DNA of 64,000 nt from NCBI RefSeq assembly GCF_024611995.1, contig NZ_CP102509.1, positions 806,001 to 870,000 on the forward strand. Direction: 5' to 3'. The first letter of the stretch is position 1; the number at the start of each line of letters is the position of its first letter. The DNA comes from Streptomyces sp. NBC_00162 (GTDB lineage: Bacteria; Actinomycetota; Actinomycetes; Streptomycetales; Streptomycetaceae). The notes under the pieces were generated by a model. The model had not been told where the DNA came from and searched no databases. It worked only from the letters and a program-made list of their open reading frames with translations. The translations under genes and the position numbers were made by a program. Below, piece after piece: positions 45,437-52,986 of this stretch.

Positions 45437-45634
45437 TCAGAGCCCCTCGTCGTGCAGGTCCTCTTCTCGCAGCAGGTCGTCCTCGCGGCGGCGCGAGGTC
45501 TCCTTCTGCCCCTGCTTCTCTCCCTGCTCCCGGCCCTTGCCCGGCTGGGGGCGCGCGGGGTCTCCAGGGCGGTGGTGTTCCTGCTGCTCACGACCCTTGC
45601 CCTGCTCCTGGCGCTTGTCCTGCCTACCGCCCAT
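45437..45634 (-). CDS. small disordered hydrophilic protein
   Basis: 65 residues; AAAGGAG lies 5 bases before the ATG. Composition is almost entirely Gln, Glu, Lys, Arg and Gly (DKRQEQGKGREQQEHHRPGD, GEKQGQKETSRRREDDLL), as in hydrophilin or stress-induced disordered proteins. Convergent with the aldo/keto reductase. Function unknown. Confidence 0.65.
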   Translation of the reverse strand: MGGRQDKRQEQGKGREQQEHHRPGDPARPQPGKGREQGEKQGQKETSRRREDDLLREEDLHDEGL

Positions 45635-45836
45635 GACGGCGACTCCTTTGACGCGGGGTACAGATTTCCTCGCCCTCACGCTCACACGAACAGTCACAAA
45701 CTGCACCATTTCGGCTATGAACCGTGGCGCAAGAGTGAAGTCCGCTCCCGGGGTGGCTGCGTCGCATGCCCGTTCCGCGGCTCATGCGAAGGATGGGCGC
45801 CATCCACCCGACTTCCGCCGTCAGGAGCCCACTCTC

Positions 45837-46112
45837 ATGCTGGAGCGCAAGCCGCGCAAGAACCGCACCGAGGTCACCTTCGTCCTGCCCGCCGACGCCC
45901 CGCCCGGACCGGTCAGCGTGGTGGGCGATTTCAACGACTGGCAGCCCGGCGCCCACACCCTGGTGCCCCGCCCTGATGGCACCCGTGCGGTCACGGTCAC
46001 GCTGCCCGGCAAGACCGAGCACTCCTTCCGCTACCTGGCGACCGGCGACCACTGGTTCGATGACGAACACGCCGACAGCCACGACGGCACCAATGGCCGC
46101 CTCCACACCTGA
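45837..46112 (+). CDS. CBM48/isoamylase early-set domain protein
   Basis: 91 residues, AGGAG upstream. NRTEVTFVLPADAPPGPVSV then VGDFNDWQPGAHTLVPRPDG is the glycogen-binding AMPK-beta/CBM48 fold, here standing alone without an enzyme domain. Cytosolic glycan binding is inferred. Confidence 0.85.
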   Translation: MLERKPRKNRTEVTFVLPADAPPGPVSVVGDFNDWQPGAHTLVPRPDGTRAVTVTLPGKTEHSFRYLATGDHWFDDEHADSHDGTNGRLHT

Positions 46113-46318
46113 CCACCCGGCGACATCCGCCCGCCCCACCCTGGCCGGCCTGTCGGCCAGGTGGGCGGTCGGCCCCTTGGCCGCCGCGCGCCACCGGGGG
46201 TCGGTAGATGCTAAATTTGGATCGGTTGTCCTGTTTTCTTTCCGACCTCCTCGGCCCTGCCGCACCACCCCCGACCGTGCGGTACCGGACCGCCGAGCAC
46301 GAGGGCTGTGACGCCGAC

Positions 46319-47623
46319 ATGTGGAATTCCCGAGCCGCCTCCCGTCGCACGCTTCTGCTGACGCCGTGCGCGGCCCTGCTGGTCGCGGGGTTCGCACTGC
46401 CCCCAGGAAGCGCGCCCCCGGTCCAGCCCGGCGCACAGACCGCACCCACGGCTACCGTCAGCGCACCCGACCCCAGCGCGTCGGCGCTCAAGCGCATTGA
46501 TCCGGCCGCGCTCCAGTCCGCCGTGGAACGTGCGGCGAAGGATCTCATGGTTCCCGGCGCCGTGGTCCTGCTCCGCACCCCGCAGGGAACCTTCCGGGCG
46601 ACCGTCGGCACGACGGAGCTGGGCACCGCCGAACCGCCCACCGCGCGCGACCACTTCCGGATCGCCTCCAACACCAAGACCATGACGTCGGCCCTGATCC
46701 TCCTCCTCGCGCAGGAAGGCAAGATCCGGCTGGACGACCCCGTGTCCGACTACGTCCCCGGGGTGCCGAACGGCGAGAACATCACCATCGCCCAGCTGCT
46801 GAAGATGCGCAGCGGGCTCTACAACTTCACCGACGCACCCGAACTCGCAGAGTCCATGGACGCCGAGCCGGGCAAGGCCCGGACACCGCAGGAGATGCTG
46901 GCCATCGCCTTCAAGCGCCCGCCGAACTTCAAGCCCGACGCGTCCTACGAGTACAACAACACCAACTACGTGCTACTGGGCCTCGTCGCCGAGAAGGCCG
47001 GCGGCCGGCCGCTGGCCCGGCAGTTCCAGGACAGGCTGTACGGCCCGCTGGGCCTGAGCGGTTCGTCCTTGCCCGGCCTCCGCGACACCTCCCTCCCCAC
47101 GCCGTACTCACACGGCTACATGTACGGCGGATCGGCCTACGCGCTGGTGGACGAGCCCTACCCGGCCGACATGCAGGCGCAGATGCGGTCCGGGAAGCTC
47201 AAGCCGGTGGACTACACCCACCAGAACTCGTCCTACTCGGCCGGCGCCGGCGCCGCCATCTCCACCGCGGACGACATGGCCACCTGGATCCGCTCCCTGA
47301 CGACGGGCAAGGTGCTGGACCCCGCGTTCCAGAAGCAGTGGCTGGACAGCCCGCAGGCCGAGGACCCGGACGCGCCCGAGGGACAGAAGTACGGGTACGG
47401 CATCGCCTACCAGCGCTTCGGCCCGAAGGCCGCGATGTACTACCACGGTGGCGAGTTGCCGGGCTTCAATTCCTTCATCGGCCACGACCCCGACAACGAC
47501 GTCACGCTCATCATCTGGACGAACCTGACGCTGTCGCCGGACGGCCGGACCACGGCCCAGGCCATGCTGCCCACCGTCCTCAACCAGATCTACGCCGGCC
47601 TCTCCCTCCCCGGCGCCTACTGA
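46319..47623 (+). CDS. secreted serine hydrolase, beta-lactamase/D-Ala-D-Ala carboxypeptidase family
   Basis: 434 residues with a Tat-like signal (SRAASRRTLLLTPCAALLVA; twin Arg). Active site Ser-x-x-Lys in FRIASNTKTMT, Tyr-x-Asn in YEYNNTNYVL and HGG in YYHGGELPGF. Class C beta-lactamase-like fold, acting outside the membrane on peptidoglycan peptides or esters. No strong ribosome site; the ATG at 46319 fits the signal peptide best. Confidence 0.85.
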   Translation: MWNSRAASRRTLLLTPCAALLVAGFALPPGSAPPVQPGAQTAPTATVSAPDPSASALKRIDPAALQSAVERAAKDLMVPGAVVLLRTPQGTFRATVGTTELGTAEPPTARDHFRIASNTKTMTSALILLLAQEGKIRLDDPVSDYVPGVPNGENITIAQLLKMRSGLYNFTDAPELAESMDAEPGKARTPQEMLAIAFKRPPNFKPDASYEYNNTNYVLLGLVAEKAGGRPLARQFQDRLYGPLGLSGSSLPGLRDTSLPTPYSHGYMYGGSAYALVDEPYPADMQAQMRSGKLKPVDYTHQNSSYSAGAGAAISTADDMATWIRSLTTGKVLDPAFQKQWLDSPQAEDPDAPEGQKYGYGIAYQRFGPKAAMYYHGGELPGFNSFIGHDPDNDVTLIIWTNLTLSPDGRTTAQAMLPTVLNQIYAGLSLPGAY

Positions 47624-47649
47624 GCCGCAGAACAGGGCTGCTGCCCGCG

Positions 47650-49086
47650 TCACGGCTGCTGCCGGCCCGCTTCCTGCCCGGCGTCACCGCGTGCCCGCAT
47701 CGACAGGGGCGGGATCCTGCCGAGCACCACGAGCCGGTGGCGTACGGCCATGACGACGACCGCCGTGGCGAGGATGACCACCCCGCCCAGTCGCAGGATC
47801 GCGTCGTAGGCCTCCTCGGGCGGCCGCTGCGGCGTCATCGCCGAGATCCCCGCCGCCGTCCCTGCCAGGGCGATCGCACCCAGCGTGACCAGGAACGTCA
47901 GCAGTACGCCCGATGCCTCCCCCGCCCTGGCCGGCGGGACGACCTGCTGGGTCGCCACGCTGGAGAAGGTCCAGCCCAGCCCCAGGCCGAGGCCGCACCA
48001 CGCGAACACCGGCACGTACAGCCACCAGGCCGTGACCAGCGTCAGCGCGTACATCCCCGTGCCCGCGACGGCCCCGGCCAGCGCCATCACCGCGGTCGGC
48101 CGCATGTGCTGGGCCAGCCGCGCCCCGAGCGGCCCGCTGAGCGCCACCAGCAGGGCCGGGGCCAGGAAGACCGTGCCCGCCAGGAGCGGTGAGAGCCCGC
48201 GTACGCCCTGGAGGTAGAGCGTGGCGAGGAAGACGGTGACGGCGTAGCCCATGTTCGAGAGCGAGCCCATCCCGGTCACCAGGACGTACGGGACGTTGCG
48301 GAACAGCCGCAGATCGATCAGCGGGTGGCTGGCCAGCCGCTCCCGCACCAGGAACAGCCCGCCGGTCACCACGGCCACCGAGAAGAAGCCGAGAGTGCGA
48401 GCGCTGTCCCAGCCCCAGGCGTCTCCGCGCTCCACGGCCATGGTGAGGGTGGCCAGCGAGCAGACGATCAGGGCGCAGCCGAGGAGATCGAGCTCGCGCG
48501 GCGCCGACGTATCGCGCGAGTCCGGCACGTAGACGAGAGCGATGAGCAGCGATATCAGGCTCAGCGGCGCCATCAGCCAGAAGATCCAGCGCCAGCCGGG
48601 CCCCTCGGTGAACCCTCCGCCCACGAAGGGCCCGAGCGCGGTCCCGATGTTGGCGACGCCGAATACCCCGCCCAGGGCTCTTGCCCGGGTCCGCTCGGGA
48701 AAGGTGTTGGTGATCACGGACACGGACACCGGGAAGACGAACGCCGCGCCCACGCCCTGCGCGATCCGGGCCGCCACCAGCAGACCGAGACCAGGAGCCA
48801 GCGCGCAGCCCACGGAAGCCGCCGTGAACAGGGCGATCCCGGCCAGCAGGGTGCCCCGCCGCCCGAAGACGTCCCCCACCCGGCCACCGACGATGAAGAA
48901 GCAGCCGATGGCGAGCATGTACGCGGACAGGGTCCACTGCGCGGCCGAAACCGTGATGCCCAGCTCCGCCGACATGCCGGGAATGGCGAGGTTGAGGGCG
49001 AAGAAGTCGAGCTGGATGCAGAACAGGGCGACGGCGACCGCAACGAAAGCCCCCGTCCGCGCCGCCGCCGAAGACTCAGCGCGCAT
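47650..49086 (-). CDS. MFS transporter, DHA2 (14-TM) type
   Basis: 478 residues, GAGGA upstream. First helix ends LDFFALNLAIPGMSAELGI; motif A GGRVGDVFGRRGTLLAGIALF and motif C region ALGGVFGVANIGTALGPFVGG mark a drug:proton antiporter. About 14 hydrophobic segments. Proton-driven efflux is inferred; no regulator adjoins. Convergent with the serine hydrolase. Confidence 0.9.
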   Translation of the reverse strand: MRAESSAAARTGAFVAVAVALFCIQLDFFALNLAIPGMSAELGITVSAAQWTLSAYMLAIGCFFIVGGRVGDVFGRRGTLLAGIALFTAASVGCALAPGLGLLVAARIAQGVGAAFVFPVSVSVITNTFPERTRARALGGVFGVANIGTALGPFVGGGFTEGPGWRWIFWLMAPLSLISLLIALVYVPDSRDTSAPRELDLLGCALIVCSLATLTMAVERGDAWGWDSARTLGFFSVAVVTGGLFLVRERLASHPLIDLRLFRNVPYVLVTGMGSLSNMGYAVTVFLATLYLQGVRGLSPLLAGTVFLAPALLVALSGPLGARLAQHMRPTAVMALAGAVAGTGMYALTLVTAWWLYVPVFAWCGLGLGLGWTFSSVATQQVVPPARAGEASGVLLTFLVTLGAIALAGTAAGISAMTPQRPPEEAYDAILRLGGVVILATAVVVMAVRHRLVVLGRIPPLSMRARGDAGQEAGRQQP

Positions 49087-49150
49087 GAGGGCGTTCCTCT
49101 CAGCCGACGCGTTCGGGGACAACGCGGATGGCCGCACGGTAGGGCGGCTG

Positions 49151-49405
49151 TCACCGCCTGGCCCGGCGGCGGGCGATGAACAGGCCGAGCACCATGCCCA
49201 CCAACAGCGTCACCGTGAGGACGCACCACAGGGGGATCACGACCGTGGGGATCCACAGCCTGATGGTGACGGACCCGGTATTGGCGGCGATGAACCAGAT
49301 GACGACGGCGGCCACGACGACCAAACCGAGGGTGCGCAACCGCATGTCCCGGCCCTTGACGGTCAGCGTCGAGGGGCGATGTGGCGTACCACCCTTCTGC
49401 GTCAT
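49151..49405 (-). CDS. LapA/DUF1049 family membrane protein
   Basis: 84 residues with two helices (LRTLGLVVVAAVVIWFIAAN and PLWCVLTVTLLVGMVLGLFI) and the DUF1049 pattern NTGSVTIRLW between them; ends in a basic RRRARR tail. Just upstream of the MFS gene on the same strand. The start could also be a nearby upstream ATG. Confidence 0.8.
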   Translation of the reverse strand: MTQKGGTPHRPSTLTVKGRDMRLRTLGLVVVAAVVIWFIAANTGSVTIRLWIPTVVIPLWCVLTVTLLVGMVLGLFIARRRARR

Positions 49406-49710
49406 ACAGCCCATTATCAACCCGCATGCGCGATTGATCGACCGATGCCGGGAAGGCAGGCGGTCAGCGCCGCAAGCTCCGCGTCGGCGCGCTCGGCGAC
49501 CAGGGCGAGGACGCGGCCGACGGCGGCAAGGTCCTCGGCGGGTATCCCGCCCCGGCTTGAGCCCCGACCATTCCTCCTGGTCAGCGGCGCGCATTGGTCT
49601 TTCTGCTGATCAAATTCAGCGTCCATGGTCTGGACAGCACATTGCGCATAGGGGTGTTGGCGGATTGGGTTGCCAAGGTCACGCATTGCGACGTTGGAGA
49701 ACGGAAGCGA
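49406..49710. other. divergent spacer with a possible small leftward ORF
   Basis: 305 bases. On the minus strand MRAADQEEWSGLKPG starts at 49571 after a weak context; dropping one G would continue it as IPAEDLAAVGRVLALVAERA and stop at 49417. This may be a small protein or a regulator remnant. Promoters for both flanking genes must also lie here. Confidence 0.3.
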
Positions 49711-51087
49711 ATGGCATCCATGCTCAAGGGCTGCACACCCTGGCCCGAGGAGTTCGTCGACCGCTACTGGGCGGCCGGGCACTGGCGTGGCAATACGCTG
49801 GACAACCTGCTGCGCGACTGGGCCCTGCAGTACGGACCGCGGACCGCGCTGGTGCACGGCGGCACCCGCATCACGTACGCGCACCTGAACCGGCGCGTGG
49901 ACCGCATGGCCGCCGGATTCCGGCTGCGCGGCCTGCGGGCCGGGCAGCGGGTCGTCGTCCAGCTGCCGAACGTTCCCGAGTTCGTCATCAGCGTGTTCGC
50001 GCTGATGCGCGCCGGCGTGGTCCCCGTGTTCTGCCCCATCTCGCACCGCGCGTCCGAGGTGTCCCAGCTCGTGCAGGTCACCCAGGCCGTCGGCTACGTC
50101 GGCCCCTCGGCGTACCAGGGCTTCGACCACACGGCGATGACCGCGGACATCGCGGCCCGCGGGCCCTTCTTGAGGCGGGTGTTCACCCTTGAGGCGCCCG
50201 GCTCCTCGTCCCCGTACGGCGGCCTCACGACCGACCCGGCGGGCTGCCAGTACAGCCCGCTGGGCTCCATCGACGCCCCGCCCGAGCCGGCGCTTGCGCA
50301 GCGCGCGGACCAGGTGGCGTTCTTCCTGCTCTCCGGCGGTACCGCCGAGGCGCTCCAGCTCATTCCGCGCACTCACAACGACTACGCCTACCAGGCGCGG
50401 GCCGCCGCCGAGCTGGTGTCGCTCACCGAGAACGACGTGTATCTCGCCGCGCTGCCCGCCGAGTTCAACTTCACCTTCGGCTGTCCCGGCATCGTCGGCA
50501 CCCTCTCCGTCGGTGGCACCGTCGTCCTGGTCGAGGACCCGCGGCCCGCCGAATGCCTTGCGGTCATCGGACGAGAGCGGGTCACCATCACGTCGGTGGT
50601 GCCTGCCGTCGCCCGGCTCTGGCTCGAGGCGCTTCCCACGGTCCAGGCCGACTTGAGCAGTCTGCGTCTCGTGCAGATCGGCGGCGCGCCCTTGGACCGG
50701 GCGACCGCCGAACGGGTGGGCCCCGAACTGGGCTGTCGCCTGCAGCAGGTCTTCGGCACGGCCGAGGGGCTGCTCACCCTCACCCGGCCCGCCGATCCGG
50801 ACGAGACCGTGCTCACCACGCAGGGCCGCCCGCTCTCGCCCGACGATGAGATCCGCATCGTCGGCGTCGACGGCGAGGACGTGCCCGACGGGGAGCCCGG
50901 CGAACTCCTCGCCCGCGGTCCGTGCACCCTGCGGGGCTACTACCGGGCCCCCGACCACAACGCACGTTCGTTCACCGCCGACGGCTACTTCCGCACCGGC
51001 GCCCTCGCGCGGCGCACCCGGGACGGCAACCTGGTGGTGACCGGCCGCCTCAATGGCCCTCGCTCTCGGTCGACTTCCACGACCTGA
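49711..51087 (+). CDS. EntE-like AMP-binding protein, C-terminally truncated and degenerate
   Basis: 458 residues against ~540 for 2,3-dihydroxybenzoate-AMP ligases. The N-terminus (PWPEEFVDRYWAAGHWRGNT) and LQQVFGTAEGLLTLTR are clearly EntE/DhbE-like. However the phosphate loop reads LSGGTAEALQLIPRTHNDYA, lacking the TTGxPK residues; the A7 motif is FRTGALA instead of YRTGD; and the chain ends at VVTGRLNG, losing the entire C-terminal lid with the catalytic Lys. Adenylation is unlikely. No other siderophore genes are present. Confidence 0.8.
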   Translation: MASMLKGCTPWPEEFVDRYWAAGHWRGNTLDNLLRDWALQYGPRTALVHGGTRITYAHLNRRVDRMAAGFRLRGLRAGQRVVVQLPNVPEFVISVFALMRAGVVPVFCPISHRASEVSQLVQVTQAVGYVGPSAYQGFDHTAMTADIAARGPFLRRVFTLEAPGSSSPYGGLTTDPAGCQYSPLGSIDAPPEPALAQRADQVAFFLLSGGTAEALQLIPRTHNDYAYQARAAAELVSLTENDVYLAALPAEFNFTFGCPGIVGTLSVGGTVVLVEDPRPAECLAVIGRERVTITSVVPAVARLWLEALPTVQADLSSLRLVQIGGAPLDRATAERVGPELGCRLQQVFGTAEGLLTLTRPADPDETVLTTQGRPLSPDDEIRIVGVDGEDVPDGEPGELLARGPCTLRGYYRAPDHNARSFTADGYFRTGALARRTRDGNLVVTGRLNGPRSRSTSTT

Positions 51088-51138
51088 CGCGGACGTAGAC
51101 GCGGAGCCGGAAGCTGTGCCTGCGTTTTCGTGCGTCGG

Positions 51139-51756
51139 TCACAGGCTCGTGAGGAGGTCGTCGAGCGGGGCCGGTACCTGTCCGGGGTCGAGGGCCTCCA
51201 CCAGGAGCTGGCCGTAGCGGATCTTGCGCCCCTTCTTCGTGCCGAGGAAGCGCCGCAACTGCCGCTGCCGGGGCCGACCGTGGTGTGCGGGCTGGTGCAG
51301 GAAGGTCTGCCAGGCCCGCAGGTCGCCCTCGGCCCGGATGATCTCCTCGACCCGCGCCGTGCCCAGCGCGCGGATGAGTTCGTCCTCCAGGTCCGCCACG
51401 CACACGAAGAAGCCCTGGTGCGGCGCCCGGGCCCGCTTCAGGCCTTGGTCGTAGAAGCGCTGCTCGCGCTCGTCACACAGTCCCCTCAGACGAAGGCCAA
51501 GACCGGGCGGCCCGAGAAGACCGGCGTAGCGGCCGATGCTCATCGCCCCGCCCATCGGCACGACGCACACCCCTTCGGCCGCCAGGTCCCGGCCGCGCCG
51601 CGCGGCCAGCGCCTCGACGGCCGCGAGGTCGCTCGCTCCTTCCACCAGCACCGCCGTCCGCAGCCCCAGTTGCACAGCCAGATCCTTCGCCGGTTCGCCA
51701 GGACCGCCGGCTGCCCAGCGGCTGACCGCATCCCGGAATGCGCACATGTTCGCCAT
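51139..51756 (-). CDS. TOPRIM domain (OLD-type nuclease-like) protein
   Basis: 205 residues. TAVLVEGASDLAAVEALAAR carries the TOPRIM Glu, VPMGGAMSIGRYAGLL the nucleotide-like loop and VCVADLEDELIRALG the acidic DxxD motif, as in OLD-family endonucleases, but without the ABC ATPase half. The start is chosen by fit; the ribosome site is weak. A nucleic-acid cleaving or binding role is inferred. Confidence 0.8.
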   Translation of the reverse strand: MANMCAFRDAVSRWAAGGPGEPAKDLAVQLGLRTAVLVEGASDLAAVEALAARRGRDLAAEGVCVVPMGGAMSIGRYAGLLGPPGLGLRLRGLCDEREQRFYDQGLKRARAPHQGFFVCVADLEDELIRALGTARVEEIIRAEGDLRAWQTFLHQPAHHGRPRQRQLRRFLGTKKGRKIRYGQLLVEALDPGQVPAPLDDLLTSL

Positions 51757-52004
51757 GGAGCGAGTCTGCACTTCCACCGACCGGCACGGCACGGAATATT
51801 CGATGGCGGCACACCATCGGACCGGCGACCTCCGTCACTACCCACCTGACCAACGGCTACGTCCGGTTCGGTGTCTCGCCGACGGGGATCTCGGGCTCCG
51901 GGTAGAACCGAATGGTGGGATCCTGCCAGAAGGGGAACTAAAGCCGCCTGCCGGTGAGTAGCATCCGGCAGCAACACCGTGAGGTACGAGGAAAGTGAGC
52001 CGCA

Positions 52005-52760
52005 ATGGCCAACGAGCCCGACACCACGCCCATCCATAACCTGTACGCGCAGCGGTTCGCCGCCGATCTCGAGACCAACCGCAAGGAGCAGGAAGTCGTC
52101 TCCTCGCAGATCGCGGAACTCGATGTACGCCTGAAGCAGTTGAAGCAAGACGAGAGTTGGCTGTGCGGCATCCAGGGCGCGCTGCCTGCAGCCGCCGCGG
52201 AGGCCACCACAGCCCAGTCCCCCGCCGAAGACACCGCCGCCGTGCCAGCCGCATCGGCGGAGGCCGCCGTCGCCGGGACCGTTCCCAAGCCGCGCCGGGC
52301 GAGGCAGGCGAGCGGCGGGACGGCGCGCGGCAAGAAGGCGACGCAGTCGAAGAATCCTTCCGGCTCCGCCGCCCCGGCTGATGCGAAGGCGAAGGCCAAG
52401 ACCACCACGCGCAAGCCCGCGACAGCGGCGGCGCAGAAGGCCACCGAGCCGGCAGCCTCGCCCAAGGCCGCGGAACCGCCGCTGCGTGAGCTCGTTCTGG
52501 CCCTTCTGGTCAGCGCGGGCGAGCCCCGCCTGGTCAGCGAGGTCGCCACCGAACTGGCCCAGGCCCACCCCGCCCGGCCCGCCTCCACTCAGGTGGTGCG
52601 CAACACCCTCGAAGCCCTGGTCAAGAAGGGGGCCGTCGAGAAGGAGCACAAGCAGGGCTCGGTGATGTACACCGTGCCCCAGCCCGCGGCGGCCGAGCCG
52701 ACGGGCGAGGCCGTCCCGGCCTCCGACGCGACGGAGGAGAAGGTGTCGGCGGACGTCTGA
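52005..52760 (+). CDS. coiled-coil / Lys-Ala-rich linker / winged-helix protein
   Basis: 251 residues, GAGGAAA upstream. Residues 20-58 form a coiled coil (DLETNRKEQEVVSSQIAELD), 60-160 an Ala/Lys/Thr/Pro-rich linker resembling histone H1 tails (AKAKTTTRKPATAAAQKATE), and 160-225 a winged helix (ELVLALLVSAGEPRLVSEVA, VVRNTLEALVKKGAVEKEHK). A DNA-binding, possibly nucleoid-related protein. Followed by a strong terminator. Confidence 0.7.
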   Translation: MANEPDTTPIHNLYAQRFAADLETNRKEQEVVSSQIAELDVRLKQLKQDESWLCGIQGALPAAAAEATTAQSPAEDTAAVPAASAEAAVAGTVPKPRRARQASGGTARGKKATQSKNPSGSAAPADAKAKAKTTTRKPATAAAQKATEPAASPKAAEPPLRELVLALLVSAGEPRLVSEVATELAQAHPARPASTQVVRNTLEALVKKGAVEKEHKQGSVMYTVPQPAAAEPTGEAVPASDATEEKVSADV

Positions 52761-52822
52761 TCCGTCATCGGCGCGCCACAGGCCGCGCGACGCTTGCCGA
52801 CCGTTTCGTGGCCGAGCAGAAC

Positions 52823-52848
52823 CGCCGCCCCCCTTCGTGGGGGCGGCG
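52823..52848 (+). terminator. hairpin terminator
   Basis: CGCCGCCCCC and GGGGGCGGCG form a perfect 10-bp stem with a 6-base loop 62 bases after the stop. Confidence 0.8.
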
Positions 52849-52986
52849 CGCGTCATGCAACGAGACCCGGTGGGTGATGGTCGGCGTACGACCGCATCAA
52901 CATGTCACCACCGCCGTTCAGGACATACGCTCACCAGCAACGACGACGACAAACTCACACGCGGCGTCGCAAAGGCGGGATTGAGC

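Noticed and set aside
48325..49609. Long rightward frames opposite the MFS gene
   Set aside because: They are antisense shadows with Arg/Pro/Gly-rich composition and no recognisable domain, produced by third-position G/C bias.
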